A stretch of 64,000 nucleotides of DNA, from the NCBI GenBank assembly GCA_937927945.1, contig CALEYW010000092.1, positions 1-64,000 on the forward strand. Reading direction: 5' to 3'. A program made the translations under genes and the position numbers. The DNA comes from an uncultured candidate division WPS-2 bacterium. Lineage in GTDB: Bacteria > Vulcanimicrobiota > Vulcanimicrobiia > Vulcanimicrobiales > Vulcanimicrobiaceae. A model generated the notes under the pieces. That model was given only the letters and a program-made list of their open reading frames with translations. It did not search any database and was not told the DNA's origin. How positions within the stretch are numbered: the stretch's first letter is position 1; each line of letters opens with the position of its first letter. Below, piece after piece: positions 17,937 through 26,179 of the stretch.

Positions 17937-19313
17937 TCAGCGTCCGTCTGCGCTCAAGATGCGCGGCGTGATGAAGAAGACCACCTCGTCCTTGGTGTGC
18001 GAGCTCTGACGGTTGCGAAAGAAGGCGCCCAAGACGGGCAGGTCGCCGAGGATCGGCAGCTTGGTCACCGTTTCGTTGTCGACGTCTTCGAAGAGGCCGC
18101 CGAGCACGATCGTCTCGCCATCGCGAACCCGGAGTGTCGCGTCGACCTTTCGGTTCGCCACGATCGGAAAGCTGTTGTTGAAACCGATAATTTGCGAATA
18201 TTCCGGATGCATCTCGGCGGTGATCTCGCCGTCCGCACCGATCGTCGGCGTCAGCCGAAGCCGAACACCGACGTCGATCGTCTGCACGCTCGGATAGCCG
18301 GTCTGCTGGTTGACCGTCACGACGGGGTATTGCGAACCGATGAGCAGCGATGCTTCCCGGTTGTTCAGCGTGGCGATCCGGGGCTGGGCGAGGATCTTCG
18401 CGCGCCCGCGCTGGATCAGCGCGTTGATTTGCGCGTTGACGACGATCGAACTCTTCGTCAGCGTATACGGGAACTGGCCGACCGAACCGCCGGCTGCGCC
18501 GTATCCGGCTCCGGCGAACTCGAAACCGACGTTGGTTTGATCGTTCACGGGCTGCACGTCCGCCACGCGCACTTCGAACATCACTTGCCGGCCGGGGCCG
18601 TCGATGCCCGCAAGTAGGGTGCGAACGGCGGTTTGTATCTCACTGTTCCCCGTCACGATGAGGACGTTCTGCCGGTCCTCCGCCAGCAGCGCCCCGTCTG
18701 GAACCGCACCCTTGAGACTCTTCACGGCCTCGGTTGCACGAATGTTGTGGAGCTGGAGCGATGCGGTCGTTATGGATCCACCGTTGCCGAACGTCGGCGC
18801 ATCGAACGCTGCGACGAGGCGCCGGGCGCGACCGATCGCCTGCGGGTTGGCGGTGACCAGGACCGAACCCGTGCGCCGGTCGCCGACGACGACCGTCCCT
18901 TGCGGCAGCGCACCTTGCAGCGCGACGACGACGTCGTCGGGCCGAGCGTGCGCGAGCGCGAAGACGGCGGTCTGCGTCGCGCCGGCCGTCGTCTCGTCGG
19001 GAAAGCGCCGGTTCATCGACGCCGAATCGCCGACGATGATCGTGCGGCCGTCACGGTGCGTCTGCAGGGAGTAGGCCGTGACGACCGTCGCCAGCGCCTC
19101 ATCGAAGCTGACGTCGTGCAGACGGAGCGTCACGCGCTGCGGCTTCACCGAACCGTCGGCCACGACGTTCTGGTCCCCGTGCGCGCCGAGGAGACGGATG
19201 ACGTCGGCGAGATCCACGTCGCGGGCGTCGATCGAGAACCGCTCCCCGGCGGCTGCCGCAGGCGCTGCGCTCAAAACGATCGTGAGGACGGCGGCGAGCA
19301 AGAGTCGTCTCAT
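17937..19313 (-). CDS. pilQ: Type IV pilus secretin, PilQ-like
   Basis: A 458-residue outer-membrane secretin with signal peptide (cut near AAAAG). N-terminal STN/N-type domains (about 25-95) bind the inner-membrane partners; two further N-domains follow (about 115-235); the C-terminal secretin pore (about 245-455) carries the typical VNAQINALIQRGRAKILAQP, VGVRLRLTPTI and ETIVLGGLF motifs and ends TKLPILGDLPVLGAFF. It forms the gated channel through which the pilus leaves the cell. It is shorter than proteobacterial PilQ (no AMIN domains). It is last in the pilMNOPQ run, two bases after the preceding stop. Confidence 0.92.
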   Translation of the reverse strand: MRRLLLAAVLTIVLSAAPAAAAGERFSIDARDVDLADVIRLLGAHGDQNVVADGSVKPQRVTLRLHDVSFDEALATVVTAYSLQTHRDGRTIIVGDSASMNRRFPDETTAGATQTAVFALAHARPDDVVVALQGALPQGTVVVGDRRTGSVLVTANPQAIGRARRLVAAFDAPTFGNGGSITTASLQLHNIRATEAVKSLKGAVPDGALLAEDRQNVLIVTGNSEIQTAVRTLLAGIDGPGRQVMFEVRVADVQPVNDQTNVGFEFAGAGYGAAGGSVGQFPYTLTKSSIVVNAQINALIQRGRAKILAQPRIATLNNREASLLIGSQYPVVTVNQQTGYPSVQTIDVGVRLRLTPTIGADGEITAEMHPEYSQIIGFNNSFPIVANRKVDATLRVRDGETIVLGGLFEDVDNETVTKLPILGDLPVLGAFFRNRQSSHTKDEVVFFITPRILSADGR

Positions 19314-19314
19314 C

Positions 19315-19908
19315 CTAAGGACCTCCAGGCACCAGTGGCGGCGACGGGACTGCGTTCCGCCGCTGAACCTCCTGCGGCGGGCTTTGCGTGGCGGCCGGCA
19401 TGGCGAGCGGAACGACCGCGCCCGTGCCGAGGTGTACGCCGTCCAAGCGAATCGACGCGATGACCGCGCCGCCGAACTCGTCTCCAGTCGTCACGATTCG
19501 CGTCGTCCCGCCCTCGTCGACTAGGGCGAACGGATGCGCGCCCGTCATGACGGCGGTGACGCGGAGCGACGACGCGAGCGGAAACGGGCCGCTCGCGGCA
19601 CCGGCGTTCGGCGGCAGCGGCCCGATCGCGGCGGGAACAGATGGTATGCCGGCGGCCGGTTCGCGAGGCGTCGCGGGGCCGGAGTCGCCGCGCTGCGCAC
19701 CGGAGGCGCCGGCGAACGGATCGCGCCGCGGCGCGACGATGACGGCACGCGGCTTGGGTCCGGTGGATGGCTGCTCGGGCGTGTGCGCTGCAAGCGAACC
19801 GGACTGGCTGCGCGCCACGATCGGCGTCGTGACGTACGCGGCGGAGAACGCAGCGAGCGCTGCCGCTCCGATCAAGAACCGGCTAGATCGGCGCAGTGCG
19901 AGCATCAT
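19315..19908 (-). CDS. PilP-like inner-membrane pilus protein
   Basis: A protein of about 197 residues with an N-terminal transmembrane anchor (FLIGAAALAAFSAAYV), a Pro/Ala-rich linker containing the RRDPFAG stretch that marks PilP-like proteins, and a small C-terminal beta domain (about 110-175: LRVTAVMTGAHPFALVDEGG) like the PilP/GspC homology region that touches the secretin. Direct PilP similarity is weak; position between pilO and pilQ carries the assignment. The start at 19908 overlaps the end of pilO by 26 bases; an in-frame ATG at 19932 is possible. Confidence 0.65.
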   Translation of the reverse strand: MMLALRRSSRFLIGAAALAAFSAAYVTTPIVARSQSGSLAAHTPEQPSTGPKPRAVIVAPRRDPFAGASGAQRGDSGPATPREPAAGIPSVPAAIGPLPPNAGAASGPFPLASSLRVTAVMTGAHPFALVDEGGTTRIVTTGDEFGGAVIASIRLDGVHLGTGAVVPLAMPAATQSPPQEVQRRNAVPSPPLVPGGP

Positions 19909-20494
19909 CGAAGCCGGATGCGGTGAAATCATCGAGCACGACGCGCAGCGTCGCGGTGAGACGCGCGCGCGAGCCTTCCGGATTCGTGCGGACGAGCGAC
20001 GTCAGGTCGAGCGCGGCGGGGACGCCGAGATCGGAAAGTTCCCGCAACGCAGCGAGCACGTCACGATATTCGCCTTCCAACGAGAGCTGGAACGGGAGGC
20101 CGGCCGGCGCCCCTTTGCGCTCACTTCCGGTGAGCGCAGCGTTCATGGGAGCACCGTCGGCGGTAAGCGCCGCGAGCACGACGTGATGCGCGGCCGCCGA
20201 CCGCGACGCGTCACGGACGAAGCGCGTAATGGGCTGCGCCTCGCTCGATCCGGCGCTCCGGCGAACGCGGCGGCGCAGCTCGACCCGCTGCGCTTCAAGC
20301 GCCGGCGCCCTCGCCAGCTGCGCGTCCGCAGTCGCAATCTGTGCGGCGAGAGCGTCGTTCGCGAACGTCCGGTCGGCAATGCGGCCTTCGCCCCAGCTGA
20401 CGGCGACGAGACTTCCCAGCACGGCAATCGAAACCGACGCGAAGGCCGTGCGCTTCACGGAGACCTGCCGGATGCGGCGTTGCCTCTGGAGCAT
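19883..20494 (-). CDS. PilO-like pilus alignment protein
   Basis: A 203-residue bitopic inner-membrane protein: short cytoplasmic N terminus, one transmembrane helix (about 16-36), a coiled-coil segment (LAAQIATADAQLARAPALEAQ), then a ferredoxin-like periplasmic domain (about 75-190, FQLSLEGEYRDVLAALREL). This is the PilO plan; it pairs with PilN to link the cytoplasmic ring to the secretin. The start codon overlaps the pilN stop as TGATG, so translation is coupled. Family identity rests on architecture and order. Confidence 0.75.
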   Translation of the reverse strand: MLQRQRRIRQVSVKRTAFASVSIAVLGSLVAVSWGEGRIADRTFANDALAAQIATADAQLARAPALEAQRVELRRRVRRSAGSSEAQPITRFVRDASRSAAAHHVVLAALTADGAPMNAALTGSERKGAPAGLPFQLSLEGEYRDVLAALRELSDLGVPAALDLTSLVRTNPEGSRARLTATLRVVLDDFTASGFDDARTAPI

Positions 20495-21042
20495 CAGCGG
20501 TGCCGGCCCAACGCGATGGAATACGTCATCTCCGAGCGCGCAGCGTCGAGCCGCATGGCGAGAAGACGGACCGGTCCCACGTCGGCTAGGCGCGTCAGTC
20601 CCGCGAGGGACGCGGCGACGCCGGGGACGTGCCGGCTGCGGCCTTCGAGAGAGATGGCACCGGGCGCGATCCGTACGGACGTCAGCCACGCGTCGTCCGG
20701 GAGTGTATTGCCGATCGTCGCGAGTTCGTTCGCGAGGAGTCTGCCCGAGGCGCGAACGCGCGCGATCGACGTTGCGATCCGGCGCATTCTCACGGTGTCT
20801 CGTTCGGTCTCGCGGACGCGCTCGGCGGCGACTCGGGTGAGCGCGAGGCGCGTCGCGAGCGAGGCACCGTCGTGCGCGAGACGTCGGTACCGCGTCTCTT
20901 CGACCATCAACACGACGCAGACGATGGCGATCGCGGCGGCATACCACCAGAATCCCCGTCGCGTTTCACCGTCCGAAATCGACGGCAAAGCAATGCCGAG
21001 CGCGCGCTCCGTCCTCGAACGGAGATAGTTGAAGCGCTTCAC
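20494..21042 (-). CDS. PilN-like pilus assembly protein
   Basis: A 182-residue protein beginning with the PilN-type cytoplasmic tail VKRFNYLRSRTERAL, which inserts into PilM, then a transmembrane helix (WWYAAAIAIVCVVLMV), a coiled coil and a periplasmic alpha/beta domain ending in SIALGRHR. The GTG at 21042 overlaps the pilM stop (GTGA). Longer in-frame starts up to 21126 add a basic stretch inside pilM and are unlikely. PilN anchors PilM to the membrane and dimerises with PilO. Confidence 0.75.
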   Translation of the reverse strand: MKRFNYLRSRTERALGIALPSISDGETRRGFWWYAAAIAIVCVVLMVEETRYRRLAHDGASLATRLALTRVAAERVRETERDTVRMRRIATSIARVRASGRLLANELATIGNTLPDDAWLTSVRIAPGAISLEGRSRHVPGVAASLAGLTRLADVGPVRLLAMRLDAARSEMTYSIALGRHR

Positions 21043-21974
21043 GCGGCCAGGGTCCAGAGCGAGAGCCCAAACGCGAGCCCCCAGTCGGGCGATGCGGCGC
21101 GGACGACGTCGGCGGGCAATCCCCACGACGCTTCGGACGCGAGCGATCCGTGGCGCGTCGGGATGGCAACGGCGCGTTCGAGCGCCTCGGCAAAGCCGGG
21201 CAGGCGGCTGCCGTTTCCGACCAGGGCGATCGTGCGAATCTCGCTGCGCGCTGCGGCGCGGGCTTCAACGATTGCGGAGGCAACGTGTTCGACCAGCGCG
21301 TTGCAGACGTGTTCGCCCGCGCCCGCCATTCCGAGCGTGCGTTTCCGCTGCTCCGCGAGCGCAACGTCGAGACCGAGTGCGTCGGCGACCGCTGCGGTGA
21401 AGGCGGTGCCGCCGATGGGGAAGCGCCGAACGGCGGGAATCGGTTCGTCGCGCACGACCAGGGCCGTTCCGCCGTCACCGACGTCCACGATCGCGTCGGC
21501 CGTGGGAAAGGCGCGAAGCAATGCGAGGCCGGCGTCATCGATCGCGAGTGGTCGCAGTCCCGCGTGCCGAGCGGCGCGCACTCGCGATTGGATGGCGTCG
21601 CGCCGCGCGACGCCGATCACGCACCGCGCTGCATCGATCGAGGCGACGCGGATTTCGGCGACCGAAAGCGGATACGACAGCCGGCGCGCGGCTTCGAATC
21701 GCGCCGCCCGCTCGCGTTCGCGACGGCCCAGCGGAGGAAACGTCGCGGTCTGCAGCGTCGCCGTATCCGTCCCGAGCGCGAGGACGCAGCGGCGTTCGCG
21801 CGTGCGAAGTTCGCCGAGCGCTTCTCCGATAGCGCTACCCGCATCGTCGCCTGTCGAGCGGACCGCCACCGCGACCAGACGCGGTCGATCGTCCGCATCG
21901 AGCTCGAGCAGCGCGACCCGGGTGTTCAACCGGCCGACGTCGATCCCGAGCGGCAGCGTCTTCGCGCGCGTCAT
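21039..21974 (-). CDS. pilM: PilM-like actin-fold ATPase of the pilus
   Basis: A 311-residue cytoplasmic protein with an FtsA/actin-type fold: PLGIDVGRLNTRVALLEL (phosphate 1), DAIVDVGDGGTALVV (phosphate 2) and LVGNGSRLPGFAEAL (adenosine motif). It forms the ring that recruits PilN and couples to the motor ATPases. It is slightly shorter than proteobacterial PilM. Its ATG overlaps the prepilin-peptidase stop (ATGA) and its stop overlaps pilN. Confidence 0.8.
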   Translation of the reverse strand: MTRAKTLPLGIDVGRLNTRVALLELDADDRPRLVAVAVRSTGDDAGSAIGEALGELRTRERRCVLALGTDTATLQTATFPPLGRRERERAARFEAARRLSYPLSVAEIRVASIDAARCVIGVARRDAIQSRVRAARHAGLRPLAIDDAGLALLRAFPTADAIVDVGDGGTALVVRDEPIPAVRRFPIGGTAFTAAVADALGLDVALAEQRKRTLGMAGAGEHVCNALVEHVASAIVEARAAARSEIRTIALVGNGSRLPGFAEALERAVAIPTRHGSLASEASWGLPADVVRAASPDWGLAFGLSLWTLAA

Positions 21975-22408
21975 CGCAGCACGATCGCCGCGGCTGCGGC
22001 GATGATGGTACCCGCCGCCATAAAGGGCCCGAATCGAATCGCATCCGTCCGGCGCGCGCCGCGCGTCACCATCAGCCAGGCGCCGTATGCGCCGCCGAGG
22101 ATGAACGCCGAACCGAGCGCGACGGCTGCGGCCTGTATGCCGCACCCCGCGCCGATCGCCGCGGCGAGCTTCACGTCGCCCAGGCCGATACCCGTTCCGA
22201 GGGTCAGTGCGTACAGCGCGAAGATCGCACCGCCGGCCAGAACCACGCCCCACAGCGCCGTCGTCGCCTCGCCCGTATGCGCCGCGACGGCGAGCGCCGC
22301 GATCGCCGTTCCGCGTGAAATGACGTTCGGAATGCGTCCCGTTCGCGCGTCGACCCAGCCCGCGAGGATTGCGCCGGCGGTCGACACCATCGCCGGGATC
22401 GCGCTCAT
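21971..22408 (-). CDS. A24 prepilin peptidase (short type)
   Basis: A 145-residue multi-pass membrane protease of the A24 family in the short CpaA/TadV form: only the peptidase half is present, without the N-terminal methyltransferase half of PilD. Both catalytic aspartates are visible, Asp20 in WVDARTGRIPN and Asp78 in GLGDVKLA. It would cut the leader of the pilin encoded three genes upstream. Overlaps on both sides (ATGA) put it firmly inside the pilus operon. Confidence 0.85.
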   Translation of the reverse strand: MSAIPAMVSTAGAILAGWVDARTGRIPNVISRGTAIAALAVAAHTGEATTALWGVVLAGGAIFALYALTLGTGIGLGDVKLAAAIGAGCGIQAAAVALGSAFILGGAYGAWLMVTRGARRTDAIRFGPFMAAGTIIAAAAAIVLR

Positions 22409-22941
22409 CGGCGACTTCCGCGCAGGGCGGCGCGCGCGGGACCGAAGCTCGCGTCGAACGCGAGCGCGTCGTGCACGTCGCGCCGAAACGCGAACGTGTC
22501 GTGTGCGCGCTGTGCCATGCGCGCCGCCAAGTGGTAGTAGCGCGGATCGTGCGCGGCCGACCCGGCCGCCGCAAAACTCGACTCTGCCGATCTCCAGCGA
22601 GCGAGCCGCTCTGCAGCGAACCCGCGATCCGCCAGCAGTTGAGGATCGCGCGGAGAGAAGAAGAGCGCATCTCCGGCGACGGTATAGGCCTGCGCGGCGT
22701 CGCCGTCGCGGCCGCGCAGGACCAGGTAGAACGCCAGCCGATCCGCTGCGACCGCCGATTTGGCGTCGAGCCAGCGTGCGCGCGCGTACGAGCGAACGGC
22801 GCCGTCGACGTTGCCGTCCCGCAGCAGATCGTCACCGCGAGTCACGAGCGCCGATGCAACGTGCGCGCGAAACAGCGCGGCCGCGAACAGCAGGCTGACG
22901 GCGGCGAGGATGCAGCGGCGCCCGCGACCGAACGCCCTCAC
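22405..22941 (-). CDS. Membrane-anchored TPR-like protein
   Basis: A 178-residue protein with one N-terminal transmembrane helix (CILAAVSLLFAAALF) and a helical repeat region facing outside (about 35-170), with TPR-like spacing: GDDLLRDGNVDGAVRSYARA and RLARWRSAESSFAAAGSA. Small TPR lipoproteins or anchored proteins (PilF/TgpA type) assist secretin or pilus assembly, and its position inside the operon suggests such a role; that is inference. Starts at a GTG overlapping the preceding stop. Confidence 0.6.
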   Translation of the reverse strand: MRAFGRGRRCILAAVSLLFAAALFRAHVASALVTRGDDLLRDGNVDGAVRSYARARWLDAKSAVAADRLAFYLVLRGRDGDAAQAYTVAGDALFFSPRDPQLLADRGFAAERLARWRSAESSFAAAGSAAHDPRYYHLAARMAQRAHDTFAFRRDVHDALAFDASFGPARAALRGSRR

Positions 22942-23591
22942 GCCAGCAATCCGTAAAAGGTTCCGAGCGCGAGCATCAGCGTGCCGGAGACCACGTTCGA
23001 CGCGCCGGTGGCGGCGGCGCGGGCGAAGATCGCCGTACCGCGCCTTCCGGAGGCGGCCGCGAGGATCGCCGGGACGACGTGGCCGGCCGCGAAGCATGTC
23101 AACAAAGCGACCCCCTCCAAAGGCCGTCCGCTGACCATCGTCAAGCCGGCGATTCCGGCGACGACCGGCGTGCAGCACGGTGAGACGACGACGGCGCTGG
23201 CCGCGCCGAGCAGCAGCGTGCCGCCCACGCTCACCGGAAGGCGAACGTCATGCGCGTGCGGCCGTTCCGCGCCGCGCACGAGCGCGAACGCGCCCGCCGT
23301 GATGAGGGCCGCGGCGAGCAGCGCGTACACGATCGACGACCCTGCGCGAAGCGCGCTCGTGAGACCCGCCGCCGAGCCGATCGCGACGTACGCAGCGATG
23401 ATCCCGAGCGCGAACGCGGCCAGGACACGCCCCGGGTGCCGCGCCGAGGTGGCCAGCGCAGCAACCGCGATGTACCGGGGAGCGACACACGGCCCGATGC
23501 TGGTCGCGATCCCGGCGCCGAAAACGAGGGGATATGCCCAAACGGAACCGTCCGCGACTGCGAGCAAGCCCGCTCCGACGGCATCGATCAC
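22938..23591 (-). CDS. CcdA/DsbD-type thiol transporter membrane protein
   Basis: A 217-residue protein with about six transmembrane helices, matching the CcdA/DsbD-beta family that carries reducing equivalents across the inner membrane. Conserved helix Cys residues sit in GPCVAPRY and SPCCTPVVAGI. Such a protein within a pilus operon may tune disulphide formation in the pilin, whose mature part has several Cys, including CGTNC near the end. The GTG start overlaps the pilin stop (GTGA). The partner thioredoxin-like protein is not in the window. Confidence 0.75.
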   Translation of the reverse strand: MIDAVGAGLLAVADGSVWAYPLVFGAGIATSIGPCVAPRYIAVAALATSARHPGRVLAAFALGIIAAYVAIGSAAGLTSALRAGSSIVYALLAAALITAGAFALVRGAERPHAHDVRLPVSVGGTLLLGAASAVVVSPCCTPVVAGIAGLTMVSGRPLEGVALLTCFAAGHVVPAILAAASGRRGTAIFARAAATGASNVVSGTLMLALGTFYGLLA

Positions 23592-24097
23592 GGTGCGGCC
23601 TGCAGCCCCTGGCCTGCGACGTACTCGACCTTCGAGGCGGTGCAGTTCGTGCCGCAGACCGATCCGCTCGCCCCCCCGGCCAGTGAAATCTTGGCCAACG
23701 TCGATCCGACGTGCACGCCCGGACACACGATCGTGTACGTGGCGGGACTGCCGCCTGCGGCCTGCGTGGTGGTGAGAGCGTATGTCGCCCCTGCGGATTG
23801 TGCGGCGGGATCTTTCGGCGTGTTGTTGAGGTACGCCACGCCGTTCGCGGTCATCAGCGTCGGCTGCACTGCCGCGCCGGACGCCGTCGGGTAGACTTGG
23901 TTGTCGGCGTAGTACAGTTCGAGCGCGGTCGCGATCGCGCGCATGTTCGATTCGCATGCGGCGGTCTGCGCCTGAGCGCGGGCGTTGACGAAGTTCGGAA
24001 TGAGGATCCCGGCCAAGATCGCGATGATCGCCACGACGATCATCAGTTCGATCAGGGTGAACCCGCGTTCGGAATCGGCTCGATCGGTTTGCTGCAC
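23588..24097 (-). CDS. pilA: Type IV major-pilin-like protein
   Basis: A 169-residue prepilin. A charged leader of 12 residues ends in Gly, followed by Phe-Thr-Leu-Ile-Glu (cut G/F, Glu at +5) and a long hydrophobic helix. The globular part has four Cys: ACESN early in the helix, TIVCPG, and VCGTNC near the end, enough for one or two disulphides. It is the structural subunit, or a main one, of the pilus. The GTG at 24097 has a GGAGGCG box upstream; longer starts add an unrelated Arg-rich segment. It heads the downstream block of pilus genes and faces the peptide cassette across 245 bases. Confidence 0.88.
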   Translation of the reverse strand: MQQTDRADSERGFTLIELMIVVAIIAILAGILIPNFVNARAQAQTAACESNMRAIATALELYYADNQVYPTASGAAVQPTLMTANGVAYLNNTPKDPAAQSAGATYALTTTQAAGGSPATYTIVCPGVHVGSTLAKISLAGGASGSVCGTNCTASKVEYVAGQGLQAAP

Positions 24098-24342
24098 GTT
24101 CGCCTCCGCTGTCTGCGCCGGGTGCGGTGCCCACGCGCGAAGCCGTTCATGCCGGCCACGCGACGTGGCGCGCAGCGCCCGAGGGACGGCAGCGTACGTT
24201 TTGGCCGGGCAGGCCCGGCACGTGGGCCTTAGGGTCCCGTTCGAGACACCGCAATGCCCTAGGAGGAGCTCTGTCGGCAGGTTATCGTCCTGGCTACGCA
24301 CGGTCGACCCCGTGCGACAACGCAACCATGGAGGAGGACTCA
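24098..24342. promoter_or_regulatory. Divergent control region between pilA and the peptide cassette
   Basis: A 245-base gap that must contain promoters for pilA (minus) and the 33-residue peptide gene (plus). It holds two strong hairpins: GCCGGG/CCCGGC near 24204-24219, and CGCACGG/CCGTGCG near 24296-24314, the latter just upstream of the peptide ribosome-binding site. Neither has a T-run. The minus-strand reading has some GEMM-like words (GGGAC, AAGGCC) but not the complete c-di-GMP aptamer consensus, so I do not call a riboswitch. Confidence 0.35.
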
Positions 24343-24444
24343 ATGAACGTATACGAATCGCCCGCGGTCGTCGCGACGTTCGACAGCCGGGCACTTTTGG
24401 GTGAAGCGCTCGCTTCCTGGTGCACCAGCGGCGAGCCGAGCTGA
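24343..24444 (+). CDS. Putative RiPP precursor peptide (33 residues)
   Basis: A 33-residue peptide, MNVYESPAVVATFDSR then ALLGEALASWCTSGEPS. A very strong GAGGAGG box sits five bases before the ATG, unusual for a chance frame. The N-terminal part has Tyr4-x-x-Pro7-x-Val followed by Phe13, like the YxxP-type leader that PqqD-like proteins recognise in lasso-peptide precursors. The putative core has one Trp, one Cys, Thr and three Ser, and the last residue is Ser, the known target of lasso-associated HPr-type kinases. Directly downstream are a kinase, a peptidase, a PqqD-like protein and a nucleotidyltransferase-like protein. No lasso cyclase gene is present, so the final structure cannot be predicted. 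Confidence 0.6.
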   Translation: MNVYESPAVVATFDSRALLGEALASWCTSGEPS

Positions 24445-24492
24445 GGAGGTCGGCGCGGGACGGCGCGCCAGCGACCGTCTCGCGCCATCCGC

Positions 24493-25422
24493 ATGCACGC
24501 GACGATCACCCTCGCCGATCTGGTTCCCGGCGACCTCTGCGCCTCCGATCGCGTCGCGCTGCGCCGGCGGGCGCGGCACGCCGTCTGCATCGGCGTGCTC
24601 GACGCCCGCGCCAGCGCGCACTTCGAGGATCCCTCGAGCGCGCGGTATTTCGACGAGCGCTATCGCGATCTGCGCAAGGACGAGGCGACGGCGCGGCCGA
24701 CGTATGCGGTTCGGGACGACGCGGGTCGCGTGCACTTCTGGAGCGACGACGGGCCAACGTACGTGTGGCCGCACGGCGCGCTGGGCCCGTCCGCGACCGC
24801 GTTCTTCGCCGACGCCTTCGCGACGCACATGCTGCTCTCGTCGATCCCGTCGACGATCGCGCTGCACGCCGCGGCGTTACGCCGCAACGACGCCGCGTTC
24901 GCGATCACCGGCTTGTCGACCGCCGGAAAATCGACAACCGCGCTGGCGTGCGTCACCGCCGGCGCGCAGCTGTACTCGGACGAGCGCTGCGTGACTTCGC
25001 CGCAGGGAACGATCCCGTATCCGCGCACGCTCAATGTCCGGCGCGGCGGAATCGACCTGCTGGTTGCCACGCTGCCGGCGTGCGCTCTGCGCGATCGCCT
25101 GGCGGCGCATCGCGGTTCCGATTGGAACAGCGTGCGCTTCGACGAGCTCTTCGGCGCGTCGCCGTTGCCGGAGCCGGCTCCGTTGCGCGCGATCTTCGCG
25201 ATCGTCGGCCGGGACGCGGCGCCGCGCAGCCGCGCCATCGAACCCGCCGCGATGCTGCCCCTGGCCGAGCCGGCGGCGAAGGTGTGGGCGCGCGGGATCG
25301 ACCGCGTGTGCGCGCTCGTCGCACTGTTCGGCCGCGTCGCCTGTTACGAACTCGTGCTGGGTACGCCGCTGGACACCGCCCGGCACGTCCTCGCGCGCGT
25401 CGACGAACTGAGTGCCCGATGA
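24493..25422 (+). CDS. HPr-kinase-like P-loop kinase of the peptide cassette
   Basis: A 309-residue protein related to the HPr kinase/phosphorylase C-terminal fold. Walker A is at about 140-149 (TGLSTAGKST); an acidic motif YSDERCV follows about 25 residues later. There is no HPr or PTS gene nearby. In lasso-peptide clusters such proteins phosphorylate the precursor, typically the C-terminal Ser; the 33-residue peptide just upstream ends in Ser. The start at 24493 is the first possible in this frame and lacks a clear ribosome-binding site, so translation may be coupled to something upstream. The gene overlaps the next by four bases (ATGA). Confidence 0.75.
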   Translation: MHATITLADLVPGDLCASDRVALRRRARHAVCIGVLDARASAHFEDPSSARYFDERYRDLRKDEATARPTYAVRDDAGRVHFWSDDGPTYVWPHGALGPSATAFFADAFATHMLLSSIPSTIALHAAALRRNDAAFAITGLSTAGKSTTALACVTAGAQLYSDERCVTSPQGTIPYPRTLNVRRGGIDLLVATLPACALRDRLAAHRGSDWNSVRFDELFGASPLPEPAPLRAIFAIVGRDAAPRSRAIEPAAMLPLAEPAAKVWARGIDRVCALVALFGRVACYELVLGTPLDTARHVLARVDELSAR

Positions 25423-25886
25423 CGCCTGACCTCACTGCCGGGGTTTGGCTTGCGCTCGCGCGCGTCGTCGTCGAGCGCGGCCGGCAGGCCAAGCTCGCGA
25501 TTCGCGGAGTCAGCATGCTGCCGCTCCTGGGCGAGCCGATGACGATCGACGTCGAAGCGCTGCGGCACCCCGCGCGCGTCGGGGACGTGCTGGTCTTCCG
25601 CGCCGGCGACACGTACGTCGCGCACCGCGTGCTGCGCCGCTTCGGCGAGCGGTACGTCACCGGCGGCGACGCGTATCCCGAGATCGTCGAGCACGTCGAT
25701 TCCGCCGACGTGCTCGGCCGCGTCAGCGCGGTCTGGAGCGACGCTCGTCCCGGCGCGGTGCGCATCGACACCGCGTTCCATCGTCTGCGCGGACTGCTCT
25801 ATGCGCGGGCGCGCCCCGCGCGGCTCGCCGTCCGCGGCGTTGTGGGTCGCGCGCTGCGCCTGTGCCGGCCGAAGGAGATCCACTGA
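25419..25886 (+). CDS. S26-like signal-peptidase-type serine protease
   Basis: A 155-residue protein with the S24/S26 signature: nucleophile Ser32 in RGVSMLPLL and, after VGDVLVFRAG, His69 in YVAHRVLRR, the Ser/His arrangement of ER-type (SipW-like) signal peptidases rather than Ser/Lys. TGGDAYPE is the usual following loop. No N-terminal transmembrane helix is evident, so it may work in the cytoplasm. In this cassette it is the only protease and could remove the leader of the 33-residue peptide; that is inference. Translationally coupled on both sides (ATGA and TGATG). Confidence 0.75.
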   Translation: MTPDLTAGVWLALARVVVERGRQAKLAIRGVSMLPLLGEPMTIDVEALRHPARVGDVLVFRAGDTYVAHRVLRRFGERYVTGGDAYPEIVEHVDSADVLGRVSAVWSDARPGAVRIDTAFHRLRGLLYARARPARLAVRGVVGRALRLCRPKEIH

Positions 25887-26152
25887 TGCACGAGTGGTCC
25901 AAACCGATCGCGATCGACGGCCTCGAAGTCCGCCGCACCGGGCTCGACGTCATCGTGCACGACCCGCAACACGAGAAGATCCATATCCTCAACCGCTCGG
26001 CGGGTGCCGTCCTCGACCTGTGCGACGGCGAGCACGATCCCGCGCAGATCGCGTCGTTGGTTCGTGCCGGAATGGACGTGCCGCAGGAGCGCGTGCTGAG
26101 CGACGTTTTGGCAACGCTCGATACGTTTCGCCGGCTGCGGTTCGTGCGGTGA
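25886..26152 (+). CDS. PqqD-like RiPP recognition element
   Basis: An 88-residue winged-helix protein of the PqqD family. Typical features: a beta-hairpin with VHDPQHEKIHILNRSAGAVLDL, the DGEHDPAQIASLV helix, and a final LATLDTFRRLRFV. Such stand-alone proteins bind the leader of ribosomally made peptides and deliver it to modifying enzymes. The upstream 33-residue peptide has a matching YxxP-like leader. The start overlaps the peptidase stop (TGATG). Confidence 0.85.
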   Translation: MHEWSKPIAIDGLEVRRTGLDVIVHDPQHEKIHILNRSAGAVLDLCDGEHDPAQIASLVRAGMDVPQERVLSDVLATLDTFRRLRFVR

Positions 26153-26179
26153 CCGCAGCGCGGGACGGCAAGGTCGCGG

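Noticed and set aside
24098..24342. c-di-GMP (GEMM) riboswitch ahead of pilA
   Set aside because: Some similar words occur, but the conserved core and tetraloop-receptor arrangement are missing.
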